From NCBI GenBank assembly GCA_016930235.1, contig JAFGHI010000011.1, positions 1 to 48,177 of the forward strand: a stretch of DNA of 48,177 bases, in the 5' to 3' direction. This document shows, piece by piece, positions 17,678 through 26,825 of the stretch. Each line of letters opens with the position of its first letter. The first letter of the stretch is position 1. Below the pieces are notes generated by a model. The model was not told where the DNA came from and ran no database searches. It was given only the letters and a program-made list of their open reading frames with translations. A program made the position numbers and the translations under genes. Source of the DNA: Candidatus Omnitrophota bacterium. Lineage in GTDB: Bacteria > Omnitrophota > Omnitrophia > Omnitrophales > Aquincolibacteriaceae.

Positions 17678-17679
17678 CT

Positions 17680-19218
17680 TTATTCCCATTCGATGGTCGC
17701 CGGAGGCTTACTGGAAATATCGTAACAGACCCGATTGATTCCCCGGACTTCATTAATAATCCGGTTCGAGATCCGGCTCAAAACTTCATTAGGAAGCTTG
17801 GCCCAATCTGCCGTCATTCCGTCTTGAGAGGTCACGGCACGAATCGCGACAACATTTTCGTAAGTTCTTTCATCCCCCATCACTCCGACACTGCGGACAG
17901 GGAGTAAGACAGCAAAGGACTGCCAAAGATTCCGGTATTCATCAGCCCGCTTCACTTCGTCAATCACAATCCAGTCGGCTTCACGAAGCATGTCGCAACG
18001 GTCTTTGGTCACTTCCCCCAAAATTCGAACCGCTAAGCCCGGTCCCGGAAAGGGGTGACGATTCACGAGATCACTGCCCAATCCAAGGCTTTTTCCGACC
18101 GCGCGGACTTCATCCTTAAAAAGTTCTTTTAAGGGTTCAATCAACCGAAAACCCATTTTTTCCGGAAGACCCCCGACATTATGATGGCTTTTGATAACAC
18201 TGGTTGGCCCTCCATGAACCGAAACGGATTCAATCACATCGGGATAAAGCGTCCCTTGCGCAAGAAAAGGGACCTTCCCAAGTTTTTTGGCCTCTTTCTC
18301 AAAAACTTCAATAAAAACCCTGCCGATGGTTTTCCTTTTTCTCTCGGGGTCATCGATTCCTTTGAGAGCCTTCAGAAATTCTTTTTCCGCATTCACAAAA
18401 CGAATATTCATTTTAAAACGCTCGCTGAAGACTTTCCGGATCTGTTTGGCCTCGTGCAACCTCAAAAGACCGTTATCGACAAAAATACATGTCAATTTCT
18501 TCCCGATCGCTTTATGAATGAGAAGAGCAGCCACCGATGAGTCCACCCCGCCGGAAAGGCCTAAAACAACCTTTTCAGGTCCGACAACTCGGCGTATGTT
18601 TTGAACTGTCTCTTTGACAAAGGAGGCTGGTGTCCATTCCCCTTCAAAACCGCAAATTCGAAAAAGGAAATTGCCCAAGATCTTATAACCCATGGGGGTA
18701 TGAACAACTTCGGGGTGAAACTGAACTCCATAAATTCGTCTCTTGAGATGAGCAACCGTTGCGACAGGCGCATTGGAAGTATAAGCCAGCCGCCGGTAGC
18801 CTTTGGGGAGACGGTCCAATTTATCGCCATGACTCATCCAACAAGTCATCTTTTTCGGCAACCCGCGGAAGAAATCACACTTTCTATCTATTCTAAGCTC
18901 TGCAAAACCATATTCTCTCTTATTCGACTTGTGGACCTTCCCACCATGAAGATGAGCAATGACCTGAAGCCCGTAGCAAATACCCAGGATGGGGATCCCT
19001 AAATTGAAGATGCGGGGATCAGGCAAAGGCGCATTGACCGCATAAACATTGGCGGGTGAACCCGATAAAATAATCCCTTTGGGGTTTTCTTCGACGATCT
19101 CTTCAAAAGAAGCCGAGAAAGGCAGGATTTTTGAAAAAACCTTTTGTTCTCTGACGCGGCGGGCAATTAATTGTGTATACTGGGAGCCAAAATCAAGTAT
19201 CAATAAAGTTTCATTCAT
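17680..19218 (-). CDS. guaA: GMP synthase (glutamine-hydrolysing)
   Basis: Converts XMP to GMP using glutamine and ATP. The 512-residue protein has a class I glutamine amidotransferase domain (nucleophile Cys in [15 protein letters not shown] with the catalytic His), the ATP pyrophosphatase P-loop [10 protein letters not shown], and the C-terminal dimerisation domain ending [14 protein letters not shown], all canonical. I chose the ATG at 19218, where the class I domain starts; the longer frame to 19332 has no support. It lies 46 bases after guaB, so the two probably share a transcript controlled at the guaB leader. Confidence 0.97.
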   Translation of the reverse strand: MNETLLILDFGSQYTQLIARRVREQKVFSKILPFSASFEEIVEENPKGIILSGSPANVYAVNAPLPDPRIFNLGIPILGICYGLQVIAHLHGGKVHKSNKREYGFAELRIDRKCDFFRGLPKKMTCWMSHGDKLDRLPKGYRRLAYTSNAPVATVAHLKRRIYGVQFHPEVVHTPMGYKILGNFLFRICGFEGEWTPASFVKETVQNIRRVVGPEKVVLGLSGGVDSSVAALLIHKAIGKKLTCIFVDNGLLRLHEAKQIRKVFSERFKMNIRFVNAEKEFLKALKGIDDPERKRKTIGRVFIEVFEKEAKKLGKVPFLAQGTLYPDVIESVSVHGGPTSVIKSHHNVGGLPEKMGFRLIEPLKELFKDEVRAVGKSLGLGSDLVNRHPFPGPGLAVRILGEVTKDRCDMLREADWIVIDEVKRADEYRNLWQSFAVLLPVRSVGVMGDERTYENVVAIRAVTSQDGMTADWAKLPNEVLSRISNRIINEVRGINRVCYDISSKPPATIEWE

Positions 19219-19264
19219 GATTAGACAATTCCAACTTGAAACAGCTTGGTATTGAGGATCAGGC

Positions 19265-20425
19265 TTACTTGCCCATTCCGACGCGCTGAGCAGCCTGAAA
19301 CAACTTACCCTCTGTGCGTATGGCCGGGGCAATCACAATTTCAGCCAACTGAAGTTCTCGAACACTGCCGGCCCCAACATTCCCCATGCATGTGCGTAGA
19401 GCACCAACCAAATTTTGTGTGCCGTCATCCAACCGGGCAGGTCCAAAAAGGATTTCTTCCAAACTTCCGGTTGTCCCGACCTTAATCCGGGTTCCTCTCG
19501 GCAAGTTGGCATGAGGCGTCGCCATCCCCCAGTGGAATCCCCGCCCGGGAGCTTCTTTTGAACGCGCAAAAGCCGACCCAACCATCACTGCATCGGCACC
19601 ACAAGCAAAGGCCTTACAAATATCCCCGCCTGTGGACATCCCCCCATCACCGATAATGGCCACATAACGGTTTGACTTCTTATAATAAGCGTCGCGCGCA
19701 GCTGCGCAATCCGCTATGGCGGTAACTTGCGGAACCCCTAATCCTAAAACGCCGCGGGTCGTACATGCCGCTCCAGGACCTACGCCGACTAATAGCCCCG
19801 CACAACCTGTCTCTGCCAATTCAAACGCAACTTTATAGGTAACGCAATTCCCGATAATCACCGGACATTTTATTGTTTTGCAGAGTTTAGAGAAATCGAC
19901 CACCTTGTATGCTTTGGAAATATGCTTAACGGTTGTCACGGTTGATTGGACAACAAAAACGTCGGCGCCCGCTTCTTGTGCGATTTGACCGTATTTTTCA
20001 GCTTTTTGCGGAATCGCACTAACGGCACAAGGAACTTTTGCCTTTTTGATCTCTTCGATTCGCTCGGCTATAAGTTTTTCCTTAATCGGTTCAACATACA
20101 ACTTTTGAACTAATTCCGTTGCCTTCTCCGGCGATGACTTGGAAATATCTTCCAAAATGGCGTCATAGTCTTCATAACGGGTATAAATCCCTTCCAGATT
20201 CAACACAGCCAGCCCGCCTAATTTCCCCATGGCAATGGCAAATCGGGGATCCACCACACCGTCCATCGCAGAGGCCAAAAAAGGAATCTCAAATTTCAGG
20301 GGACCTAACTCGAATTGAATGTCAACTTCTTCAGGGTTAATTGTCACATCGCCAGGGACCAACGCAATTTCATCAAATCCATAAGATCGTCTTGCCTTAC
20401 GGTCTCGTCCGATAAACTCTGCCAT
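19265..20425 (-). CDS. guaB: GuaB3-type IMP dehydrogenase
   Basis: Expected to oxidise IMP to XMP with NAD in guanine nucleotide synthesis. The 386-residue TIM-barrel protein has the nucleotide loop [15 protein letters not shown] with the catalytic Cys, [20 protein letters not shown], and [10 protein letters not shown]. It lacks the two CBS domains of canonical IMPDH, as is usual for the GuaB3 group. The PGAACTTR loop differs from the common PGSICTTR. Placement directly before guaA supports the IMPDH role. AGGAGGG precedes the start. Confidence 0.9.
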   Translation of the reverse strand: MAEFIGRDRKARRSYGFDEIALVPGDVTINPEEVDIQFELGPLKFEIPFLASAMDGVVDPRFAIAMGKLGGLAVLNLEGIYTRYEDYDAILEDISKSSPEKATELVQKLYVEPIKEKLIAERIEEIKKAKVPCAVSAIPQKAEKYGQIAQEAGADVFVVQSTVTTVKHISKAYKVVDFSKLCKTIKCPVIIGNCVTYKVAFELAETGCAGLLVGVGPGAACTTRGVLGLGVPQVTAIADCAAARDAYYKKSNRYVAIIGDGGMSTGGDICKAFACGADAVMVGSAFARSKEAPGRGFHWGMATPHANLPRGTRIKVGTTGSLEEILFGPARLDDGTQNLVGALRTCMGNVGAGSVRELQLAEIVIAPAIRTEGKLFQAAQRVGMGK

Positions 20426-20442
20426 CTCGCCACCCTCCTAAA

Positions 20443-20486
20443 ACAAAAAACGCTGACGCTTTGTCCTCGAGACAAGCGCCAGCGTC
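20443..20486 (-). terminator. Leader terminator in front of guaB
   Basis: A long minus-strand stem (ACGCTGGCGCTT-GTC / GGACAAAGCGTCAGCGT) with a TCGA loop, followed by TTTTTTG. It lies inside the guaB leader, 7 bases or so before the ribosome binding site, so it must be a conditional (attenuator) terminator or the end of a short leader RNA. Confidence 0.85.
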
Positions 20487-20499
20487 TACCTTTTTTTCT

Positions 20500-20574
20500 A
20501 TAAAGACCTGTTCTTTATTCGAAATTGTTGCTTCCATTTGCCGTATCATACAAAAAGTGGATAAGCCTTGTCAA
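20500..20574 (-). promoter_or_regulatory. guaB promoter and upstream leader hairpin
   Basis: Consensus TTGACA (20569-20574) and TATGAT (20545-20550) with an 18-base spacer. Transcription would start near 20538 and give a leader of about 110 bases. The first leader hairpin is ATAAAGA-ACAGG-TCTTTAT (20500-20518), followed by the terminator. I do not recognise a known purine or PRPP riboswitch core. Confidence 0.7.
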
Positions 20575-20669
20575 TATGGGACTATACCCGCTCCCTGGGC
20601 AAATTTTTAAATAACCTTTTGGGGAGGCAAAACGGATGGGGGCTTGAGATTTAAAAAAATGTTAGGATT

Positions 20670-22100
20670 CTAAAACTGAGTCGACTCCGGAATGTTTTGG
20701 CGGCTTTCATCGATGCGGATTGCAGCAAAAACAACACCGGCCATCATCCATAAGGGACCGGTCAAACGAAAGGCTTCAAACGTTTCCCCAAAAAAGCAAT
20801 GCACAAGAATACCCGTAAAACCGGCGGCAAACCCCTTACCTAAGGCATCATAAAGCGGGTCCTTCGTCCGGTAGGAGAAAAAAAGCGGCCTTGATACAAG
20901 GCTCCAGCCCATCCACAAGAACGTAAGCAATCCCAAAATACCTGTTTCTATCAACACCGTTAAATAAAAATTATGCGCTGTGCTAAAACCAAATGTCCCC
21001 AAATAACGCCCGCTCCAATAACCTGTGCCGAAAACAGGATGATGATAAACAATGTTCCTTGACCTCGCCCAATTGATCAACCTTTCCCTTGAGGATTGAT
21101 CCAGTATCAATTGCAACCGTTTCTGGGATTGATAAGGTATTTTGCCGGTAAGATTTTGATACTGCATTTGCCTCATTTGTTTGGCATCAATATGAACGGT
21201 CATCGCAACGCGTTTGGACACAGCCCGACTAAAAACAGCCGGAAGCAAGCAAAGCATGATAATCCCAAGGAATAGCGCTCTTCGGCGATGAAAAAACCCT
21301 AAGACCATTAGGGAAACCACCATGCCCAGATAGGCAGCCCGCGCAAAGGTGTAAAACAAGGTAAAAGATAAAAGCCCGGCAAAAATAATCAGAAGGATTC
21401 GAATTTTGGGGCGACGAACTCGAACAAGCAGAGAAACAACAATGCTCAAAAAGAAGACATAAAAGGCGCCTAAGATTCCATTGCTTTCAAAACTGCTTGT
21501 GGCCCATTTTGTAAAGCCCGTCGTTTTCCCGGTAAAAATCCCGATCGTTATTTGCGCCGCCTGAAAAATGGCCACCAAAGCACAACTGACAAGGGCTAAA
21601 ATCAAGAATCGTATAACTTGATCTCTCCTTTCCAAATATTTGACCAATACAAAATAGATGAAGACATATTCGTACCATTTCACCAGATGCAGAAAAGAAA
21701 GAACAGGATATCCTTTTCCGGACATCATCATAGGAATAAAAGAAAGAAGGCAAGCTCCGAAATAAGCAAGAAACGGCCACGTTAACGGTGATGCAACAAA
21801 CGGTGCTTGTTTGGACTTTCCCAGATAAACGAGCCAAATAATAAACAAGCAAACAATAAAAAAATCATCTGACCCAAAATCAACCGGGGCACCCCCTCCC
21901 GCCTCGGCCAAACTGACTTGTCTGGAAAAAGGAATCACGAAAAGAAGGATCAGCAATCCCGCTTCGATATTGGTTGAAGCTAAAATGAGAAGGGCAAGAC
22001 TTACCGCTGCAACTGCAATGAGGACCGGGTTCTCAACAATGAAAGGCGTCAACCAAATAGCGATCGCAATGATAATAACGGTTAGAAATAAAGCTCTCAT
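20670..22100 (-). CDS. O-antigen ligase / Wzy-like polymerase membrane protein
   Basis: A 476-residue polytopic inner-membrane protein with about ten to twelve hydrophobic segments and the large periplasmic loop typical of the Wzy_C family. Before the last helices it has YHHPVFGTGYWSGRYLGTFG and TAHNFYLTVLIETGILGLL, a pattern (G-x-G, then HN-x-x-L-x-x-x-x-E-x-G) shared by WaaL ligases and Wzy polymerases. These act on lipid-linked glycans at the periplasmic face. Its place behind an epimerase, BY-kinase and Wza exporter favours a role in exopolysaccharide polymerisation. Exact reaction not resolvable by sequence reading. Confidence 0.8.
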   Translation of the reverse strand: MRALFLTVIIIAIAIWLTPFIVENPVLIAVAAVSLALLILASTNIEAGLLILLFVIPFSRQVSLAEAGGGAPVDFGSDDFFIVCLFIIWLVYLGKSKQAPFVASPLTWPFLAYFGACLLSFIPMMMSGKGYPVLSFLHLVKWYEYVFIYFVLVKYLERRDQVIRFLILALVSCALVAIFQAAQITIGIFTGKTTGFTKWATSSFESNGILGAFYVFFLSIVVSLLVRVRRPKIRILLIIFAGLLSFTLFYTFARAAYLGMVVSLMVLGFFHRRRALFLGIIMLCLLPAVFSRAVSKRVAMTVHIDAKQMRQMQYQNLTGKIPYQSQKRLQLILDQSSRERLINWARSRNIVYHHPVFGTGYWSGRYLGTFGFSTAHNFYLTVLIETGILGLLTFLWMGWSLVSRPLFFSYRTKDPLYDALGKGFAAGFTGILVHCFFGETFEAFRLTGPLWMMAGVVFAAIRIDESRQNIPESTQF

Positions 22101-22166
22101 GGAATCTTTTCCCGCCTCATTTCAAGAGATCTTTTTACGTTTGCGCTTTTTGGGTAACGGTTATGA

Positions 22167-23183
22167 TCAAGACTTCGCAGCTGCTCTTCGACGGCGCTTT
22201 TTGGCAGGCTGTGCCGAAGTATAATTCTCGCGGCACCAATTAATGGTCCTCCTCAGGCCTTCTTCTAATTCAATTTTGGGGGAAAATCCAAAGATTTTTT
22301 CCGCTTTTGAAATATCCGGAACACGCACCGGCGTATCCTCATAACTCAAACCATAATAATCATGATAAGGAATATGCTCTACCGGAGAATGGCTTTTTGT
22401 AAGATTTTTGACGAGCTTGGCAATTTCCAAAATCGTTCGGGGTTGGGGATTTCCTAAATTAAAAATCTGCCCTTCCGCCTTTTTGACCTCCGAAGAACGG
22501 ATAACTCCCTTTACAGTATCGGTCACATAGGTAAAACATCGAACTTGCGTTCCCGTACCATGGACAGTCAAAGGCTTTCCGCCAAAGGCCTGACGAATAA
22601 ATTGCGCAATGACGGTCCCATAGGCTTCTTCATTGATTCTCGGCCCGTAAGTATTAAAAAAGCGATGGATCACAACAGGCAACCCCTGCCCTCCGTAATT
22701 AAGCGCCATATGTTCATCAATCGCTTTACTCGCCGCATAGGACCAGCGATTAATCCGAGTTGAACCCAAAAGACGGTCATCATCTTCCCGATACGGAACC
22801 TGGCGGCTTTTCCCATAAACTTCCGAAGATGATGCCAATACGATCTTGATCTTGCGCTGGTGGGCGGCCGACAAAACTTTCCCTGTCCCCTCCACATTGA
22901 CCAAAATCGAATTCAGGGGATTCTCGACAATATGGCGCACTCCCACTGCTGCTGCTAAATGGAAAATGAGGTCTACCCCTCGAATAGCGCGCGCGACAAC
23001 TCTCCCGTCAAGAATATTTCCATTCATAAATTCAAAACGACGATTGCGCCGGTGATGCTCAACATTCTCCAAAGACCCGGTCGTTAAATTATCCAAACAC
23101 ACGACCCGGTCCTTACGCTCCAGCAATGCATCCACCAAATGGGAACCAATAAAACCGGCTCCCCCTGTCACTAGGATTTTCAT
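22167..23183 (-). CDS. NAD-dependent nucleotide-sugar epimerase/dehydratase
   Basis: An extended short-chain dehydrogenase of 338 residues acting on nucleotide sugars. The Rossmann glycine motif is GGAGFIGSHL near the start, the catalytic triad is in ASSSEVYG and YAASKAIDEH (Tyr-x-x-x-Lys), and RFFNTYGPR follows. The closest families are UDP-glucose 4-epimerase, dTDP-glucose 4,6-dehydratase and UDP-glucuronate decarboxylase; I cannot pick one. The C-terminus is basic (KKRRRRAAAKS). I chose the ATG at 23183 with GGGAGAAG upstream. It likely supplies a precursor for the adjacent polysaccharide pathway. Confidence 0.87.
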   Translation of the reverse strand: MKILVTGGAGFIGSHLVDALLERKDRVVCLDNLTTGSLENVEHHRRNRRFEFMNGNILDGRVVARAIRGVDLIFHLAAAVGVRHIVENPLNSILVNVEGTGKVLSAAHQRKIKIVLASSSEVYGKSRQVPYREDDDRLLGSTRINRWSYAASKAIDEHMALNYGGQGLPVVIHRFFNTYGPRINEEAYGTVIAQFIRQAFGGKPLTVHGTGTQVRCFTYVTDTVKGVIRSSEVKKAEGQIFNLGNPQPRTILEIAKLVKNLTKSHSPVEHIPYHDYYGLSYEDTPVRVPDISKAEKIFGFSPKIELEEGLRRTINWCRENYTSAQPAKKRRRRAAAKS

Positions 23184-23259
23184 TCTTCTCCCTTCATGCA
23201 AGCAAAAGAAAAGGTCCCAGATACACGAGACCATCAAGGTATCCAGAACCCTCACCTAA

Positions 23260-25218
23260 TTAGGCGCCCTCTCTATCCTTCTTCTCCCCGTAATACTGGG
23301 TGTAATAAGAATCGGTAAGGGTCACCTCAGGCGTTGCATAATTCAGGATAATTCCTTTGACACTCACACCGGCCAAATCAAGTTCATCTTTAGCCCGCGT
23401 CAAGGCGCGGCGGGCTGTTTTACCGGCCCGATAGATAAAAAAGGTGGCATCAGCCATCATCCCAATGGTTCTCGCATCTGTCACCGGAAGAACCGGCGGG
23501 CTGTCAATCATAATATATTCGTATTGCAAACGCGCCTTTTCCAAAAAGTTTTTATACTCCGCGGAAGAGAGCAACTCAGCAGGATTGTGGGTCTTGGATC
23601 CCGTCGCCATAATTTCAAGGCGGTCTAACATCTTCGTTGTCATCATCTTATCCCACTTCGAAGCCTCCCCGATCAAAATATCCCCCATGGTTCTTCGACC
23701 CTCAGAGAAGGAAGACGTCCCCAGGAGAACATCCGTTAGTCCAGGATTTCGTTTAAGCCCAAAGAGCCAATGAATGGTCGGTCGCCTTAAGTCGGCATCC
23801 ACGAGTAAGGTTTTTTTTCCGGCTTGCGCAAAAGCAATGGCAAGATTAGCCGCCGTCAAAGATTTTCCTTCTTGAGGTCCTGTACTCGTAAAGAGCAGAA
23901 CCTTCCCGCCCGGTTTTGGCGATCCGCCCTTTTCCATCAAAAATTCAATAAAAGTCCTCAAAATCTTGTAAGCCTCCGATAGATTGGAAAATGCATCTTG
24001 ATTCATAATTAAAAAAGACGAATCCGGCGGCGCATCTTTTCGCCCCGTCGCCATATCCAAAAGTTTCATATCAAAGGGCCACCAGCCAAAACGGCGAGCC
24101 CTCGGATTATAGTAAGGCACAACACCAATCACAGGTAACCTAACAGTTCTTTCAACATCCTCAATCGTCCCAATCGAAGTATCAATACTTTCCAATCCAA
24201 AGGCAAATAAGACTCCTAAAAGCAGGCCGATTAAAGCTCCCAATAATTTATTTAAATTCTTTTTCGGAGAAATAGGGTAATGCGGCGTGCTTGCAGTTTC
24301 AGTCACAACAACATCACTGACTTCCTCTGCTTCGGCCAACTTCGCTGTTTCATACTTTTCCTTCATCATGCGGTAAGCGCGGTCATTGATTTCAAGCTCG
24401 CGCTGCAACCGCGCCAATTCTAGCTCCTCGGCCGGCAGTTCGCGGATCTTCTTTTTCACGTCTTCAATCGAAACTTGCAGTTTAACGACATCCGGATGCT
24501 GCTCGGTAAACTGTTTCAATAATTGATTCCGGTCCTTCTCAAGATCGGCCAACCGCTTTTCCAACCCGATGGCAATCCCAAGGGCCCTTCCCGTTTCCCG
24601 GAACTCCTTAATCCTTTCCTCAGTGATCCGAAGCTTCTTTGAAAATACCACCAGCTGCTGTTCGACGAATTGCCGTAAATTACGGGCTTCTTTTGTTTTT
24701 TCAAATAAGTCGATCTCTACATAAGCCCTGGCGGTCTCATTGGCAATGGACGCCGCCAATTCGGGGACAGGATAAATAACGGTGATCCGAATAACATCGG
24801 TCATCCCTTCCTGCTTCGCCTCGATCGAAGAACGGATTTCTTCTACTTTCATGGCTAAATCATTCGAGCGGGCATCGGGTGCAAGAAGCCCCAAACGCAA
24901 AACCACTCTTTCGATCACCTGCTGACTCGTCACGTTATTGGCGCGAGTCGCCATGGTATCCCCAAAAGATGAATAAAAGGCGCCTACATTATATTGGAAG
25001 GCTTTGGCACGCTCGGCAATGCGAACGGCCGCATCGGCCCGGTAAAGAGGGGTCTGTAAATTCGTGTAGACAATGGAGCTGATGAGAACGGAAAAAAAGG
25101 TTAAAACGACAACGTAGCGACGCTTCAGTAAAATCCGCCAATAATCGCCGAGAGTTAACTCGTAACGCTGAGTATCAGCATAGTTTTTTGTTGGCACTGC
25201 GGGTGCAATTTCTGCCAT
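23260..25218 (-). CDS. Polysaccharide co-polymerase with BY-kinase domain (Wzc-like)
   Basis: A 652-residue inner-membrane tyrosine autokinase that controls polysaccharide chain length and export. The Wzz domain has a first membrane helix (VVVLTFFSVLISSIVY), a long periplasmic coiled-coil region, and the proline-rich turn into the second helix (YPISPKKNLNKLLGALIGLL). The cytoplasmic BY-kinase has Walker A STGPQEGKSLTA, Walker A' LLVDADLRRP and Walker B IMIDSPPVLP. The C-terminus has a tyrosine cluster (DSYYTQYYGEKK), the expected autophosphorylation tail. It follows wza by about 100 bases, the standard pairing. Confidence 0.93.
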   Translation of the reverse strand: MAEIAPAVPTKNYADTQRYELTLGDYWRILLKRRYVVVLTFFSVLISSIVYTNLQTPLYRADAAVRIAERAKAFQYNVGAFYSSFGDTMATRANNVTSQQVIERVVLRLGLLAPDARSNDLAMKVEEIRSSIEAKQEGMTDVIRITVIYPVPELAASIANETARAYVEIDLFEKTKEARNLRQFVEQQLVVFSKKLRITEERIKEFRETGRALGIAIGLEKRLADLEKDRNQLLKQFTEQHPDVVKLQVSIEDVKKKIRELPAEELELARLQRELEINDRAYRMMKEKYETAKLAEAEEVSDVVVTETASTPHYPISPKKNLNKLLGALIGLLLGVLFAFGLESIDTSIGTIEDVERTVRLPVIGVVPYYNPRARRFGWWPFDMKLLDMATGRKDAPPDSSFLIMNQDAFSNLSEAYKILRTFIEFLMEKGGSPKPGGKVLLFTSTGPQEGKSLTAANLAIAFAQAGKKTLLVDADLRRPTIHWLFGLKRNPGLTDVLLGTSSFSEGRRTMGDILIGEASKWDKMMTTKMLDRLEIMATGSKTHNPAELLSSAEYKNFLEKARLQYEYIMIDSPPVLPVTDARTIGMMADATFFIYRAGKTARRALTRAKDELDLAGVSVKGIILNYATPEVTLTDSYYTQYYGEKKDREGA

Positions 25219-25319
25219 AAATTAGTCCGAGATTTCGATTCTTTGAATAGCCGACTTCTTTCTTGTAAAGTTTTCTACTTAGCTTCCTTTTCCATCACTG
25301 CCAGCGGCAAAAAAAGATA

Positions 25320-26705
25320 TTACGCGTCCCTTTGCTGAGCCGTACGAATAGCGCTGCGCAACACAAAGAAATCAATAACACTTTCCAATGCAGGTTGAAT
25401 AAGATTATCAATAAGATCGTTGGAATCCCCGAGAAAATCACGGCCGACGTAAATAATATCGTTTGGGAGGATGCGCAGGTTTTCTCCAATGATGCCGCGC
25501 TTGAGGACACTCTCAAGATTGGCGGAAATAATCCTGACTTGCGGTTCCTTGCGGATATCCCCCCGAATAATGGCGATCTTTCCCCTCCTGGCGGCTTTAT
25601 TGAGACCTCCCGCCAAAGCGATTCCTTCTATCAAGGTTACATCATTCTGAAAGCGATAAACCCCCGGGGATTTAATTTCACCTAAGATAATAAATTTCCG
25701 GCCGCCGAATTGCCGGATCGAAATCGAAACTTGAGGGTCCCTGATGTATTGGCCAAGTCTTTCAGTCAGTAGATTTCTCAGTTCAACCAAGGTTAATCCC
25801 AAAACATCAACGTCACCCGCTAAGGGCATCGAAATACGTCCGTCCGGTCTCACGGTAATCGCACGAGTTAGATCGGGGACGCGCCACACATCAATCTCGA
25901 GGACATCGCCGATATCGATGTAATACTCGGGTCGAAGATCATGCGCCTGGAGGGGCTCTTCACCGATAATCTCCCGCCCCCGGGCTCCAACGACCCGAAT
26001 GGTTGCCCCTTCCAATGAACCGCTCCCGCGTGCTTCTTGAACCGGGGAATGTTGCTGTCTTAATTCTTTCCTTCCTTCCAATTCTTTCAATTGCATTTGA
26101 TAGTCTTTCCGATCTTCCAAAATTTCAGCTTCAAGCCGTCCCAAATCAAGCATCAACCTTTGAATTTCAGCTTCTCGTTCCTTCAACCGTACATCATCCT
26201 GCATCTTTTTCTTCTCGAGCTCTTTTTCAAACAAGCGCTGCCTTTCCTGCAATGTCTCCATTTGTTGATTCAGATCTTTTCGCTCCCGCTCCGTCGAACT
26301 CGCAAACTCCTGCCAAATCCGCTCTTGGGATTCACGGACGTTCTGCCTCTCCTGATGCAGCTGTTCCTGCATCGCCTGAATCTTCAACTTCACATCATCA
26401 ACACGTGCCTCTTTAGCCTCAACCTCTGCCTGGCGCATTTGGATAAAGCGATCCTCCAGTTCAGCAGCAAAGACCGTGGCAATGCCAAAGCAAATGATGG
26501 CCCATAAAAAAATAAATCCCATCACGGTTTGAAAACACGGATGGGAATGCCTTGAACAGTCTTGTCGACTCATGATAAGAGTTTTCCTTATCTTTTCTCT
26601 ATTATTCCCTCTATTGAGGTCAACGTCCTTGCGCCTTCTAGAAACAGACGGTCTTTCTTCCTCCATATCATCGACGGAAAATGGGTTTTTCTTAAATGAA
26701 CTCAT
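25320..26705 (-). CDS. Polysaccharide export protein (Wza-like) with long N-terminal extension
   Basis: A 461-residue outer-membrane exporter. The C-terminal half has the Poly_export domain (YYIDIGDVLEIDVWRVPDL) and a SLBB domain (FIILGEIKSPGVYRF; EGIALAGGLNKAARRGKI). Ahead of these is a Glu/Lys/Gln-rich coiled coil of about 130 residues, and before that a hydrophobic segment (MGFIFLWAIICFGIATVFAA) that looks like a signal peptide but lies some 60 residues from the ATG at 26705. An internal ATG at 26573 would give a normal signal peptide; GAAGG before 26705 favours the longer form. No lipobox Cys follows the signal. Confidence 0.85.
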   Translation of the reverse strand: MSSFKKNPFSVDDMEEERPSVSRRRKDVDLNRGNNREKIRKTLIMSRQDCSRHSHPCFQTVMGFIFLWAIICFGIATVFAAELEDRFIQMRQAEVEAKEARVDDVKLKIQAMQEQLHQERQNVRESQERIWQEFASSTERERKDLNQQMETLQERQRLFEKELEKKKMQDDVRLKEREAEIQRLMLDLGRLEAEILEDRKDYQMQLKELEGRKELRQQHSPVQEARGSGSLEGATIRVVGARGREIIGEEPLQAHDLRPEYYIDIGDVLEIDVWRVPDLTRAITVRPDGRISMPLAGDVDVLGLTLVELRNLLTERLGQYIRDPQVSISIRQFGGRKFIILGEIKSPGVYRFQNDVTLIEGIALAGGLNKAARRGKIAIIRGDIRKEPQVRIISANLESVLKRGIIGENLRILPNDIIYVGRDFLGDSNDLIDNLIQPALESVIDFFVLRSAIRTAQQRDA

Positions 26706-26758
26706 GAATACCTTCTTCAATACCTAAGTTCCTCGCTCTTCGCTTCTGATTCAGGTGG

Positions 26759-26788
26759 TTGACTCAGACAACTTATCGATATATTATA
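26759..26788. promoter_or_regulatory. Divergent promoters sharing a -10 region
   Basis: On the plus strand TTGACT (26759-26764) and TATTAT (26782-26787) have a 17-base spacer and would serve the secreted protein gene. On the minus strand TATAAT occupies 26783-26788, with a weak TTTAAT at 17-base spacing, and would serve the Wza-like gene. The two -10 boxes overlap almost fully, so the promoters should exclude each other. Confidence 0.6.
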
Positions 26789-26825
26789 AATAAGTTCCTG
26801 TCATTATTAAAGATACAACTTTATT

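Noticed and set aside
20427-20580. Classical purine riboswitch before guaB
   Set aside because: The leader is short and shows none of the conserved three-way junction bases; recorded instead as an attenuator of unknown class.
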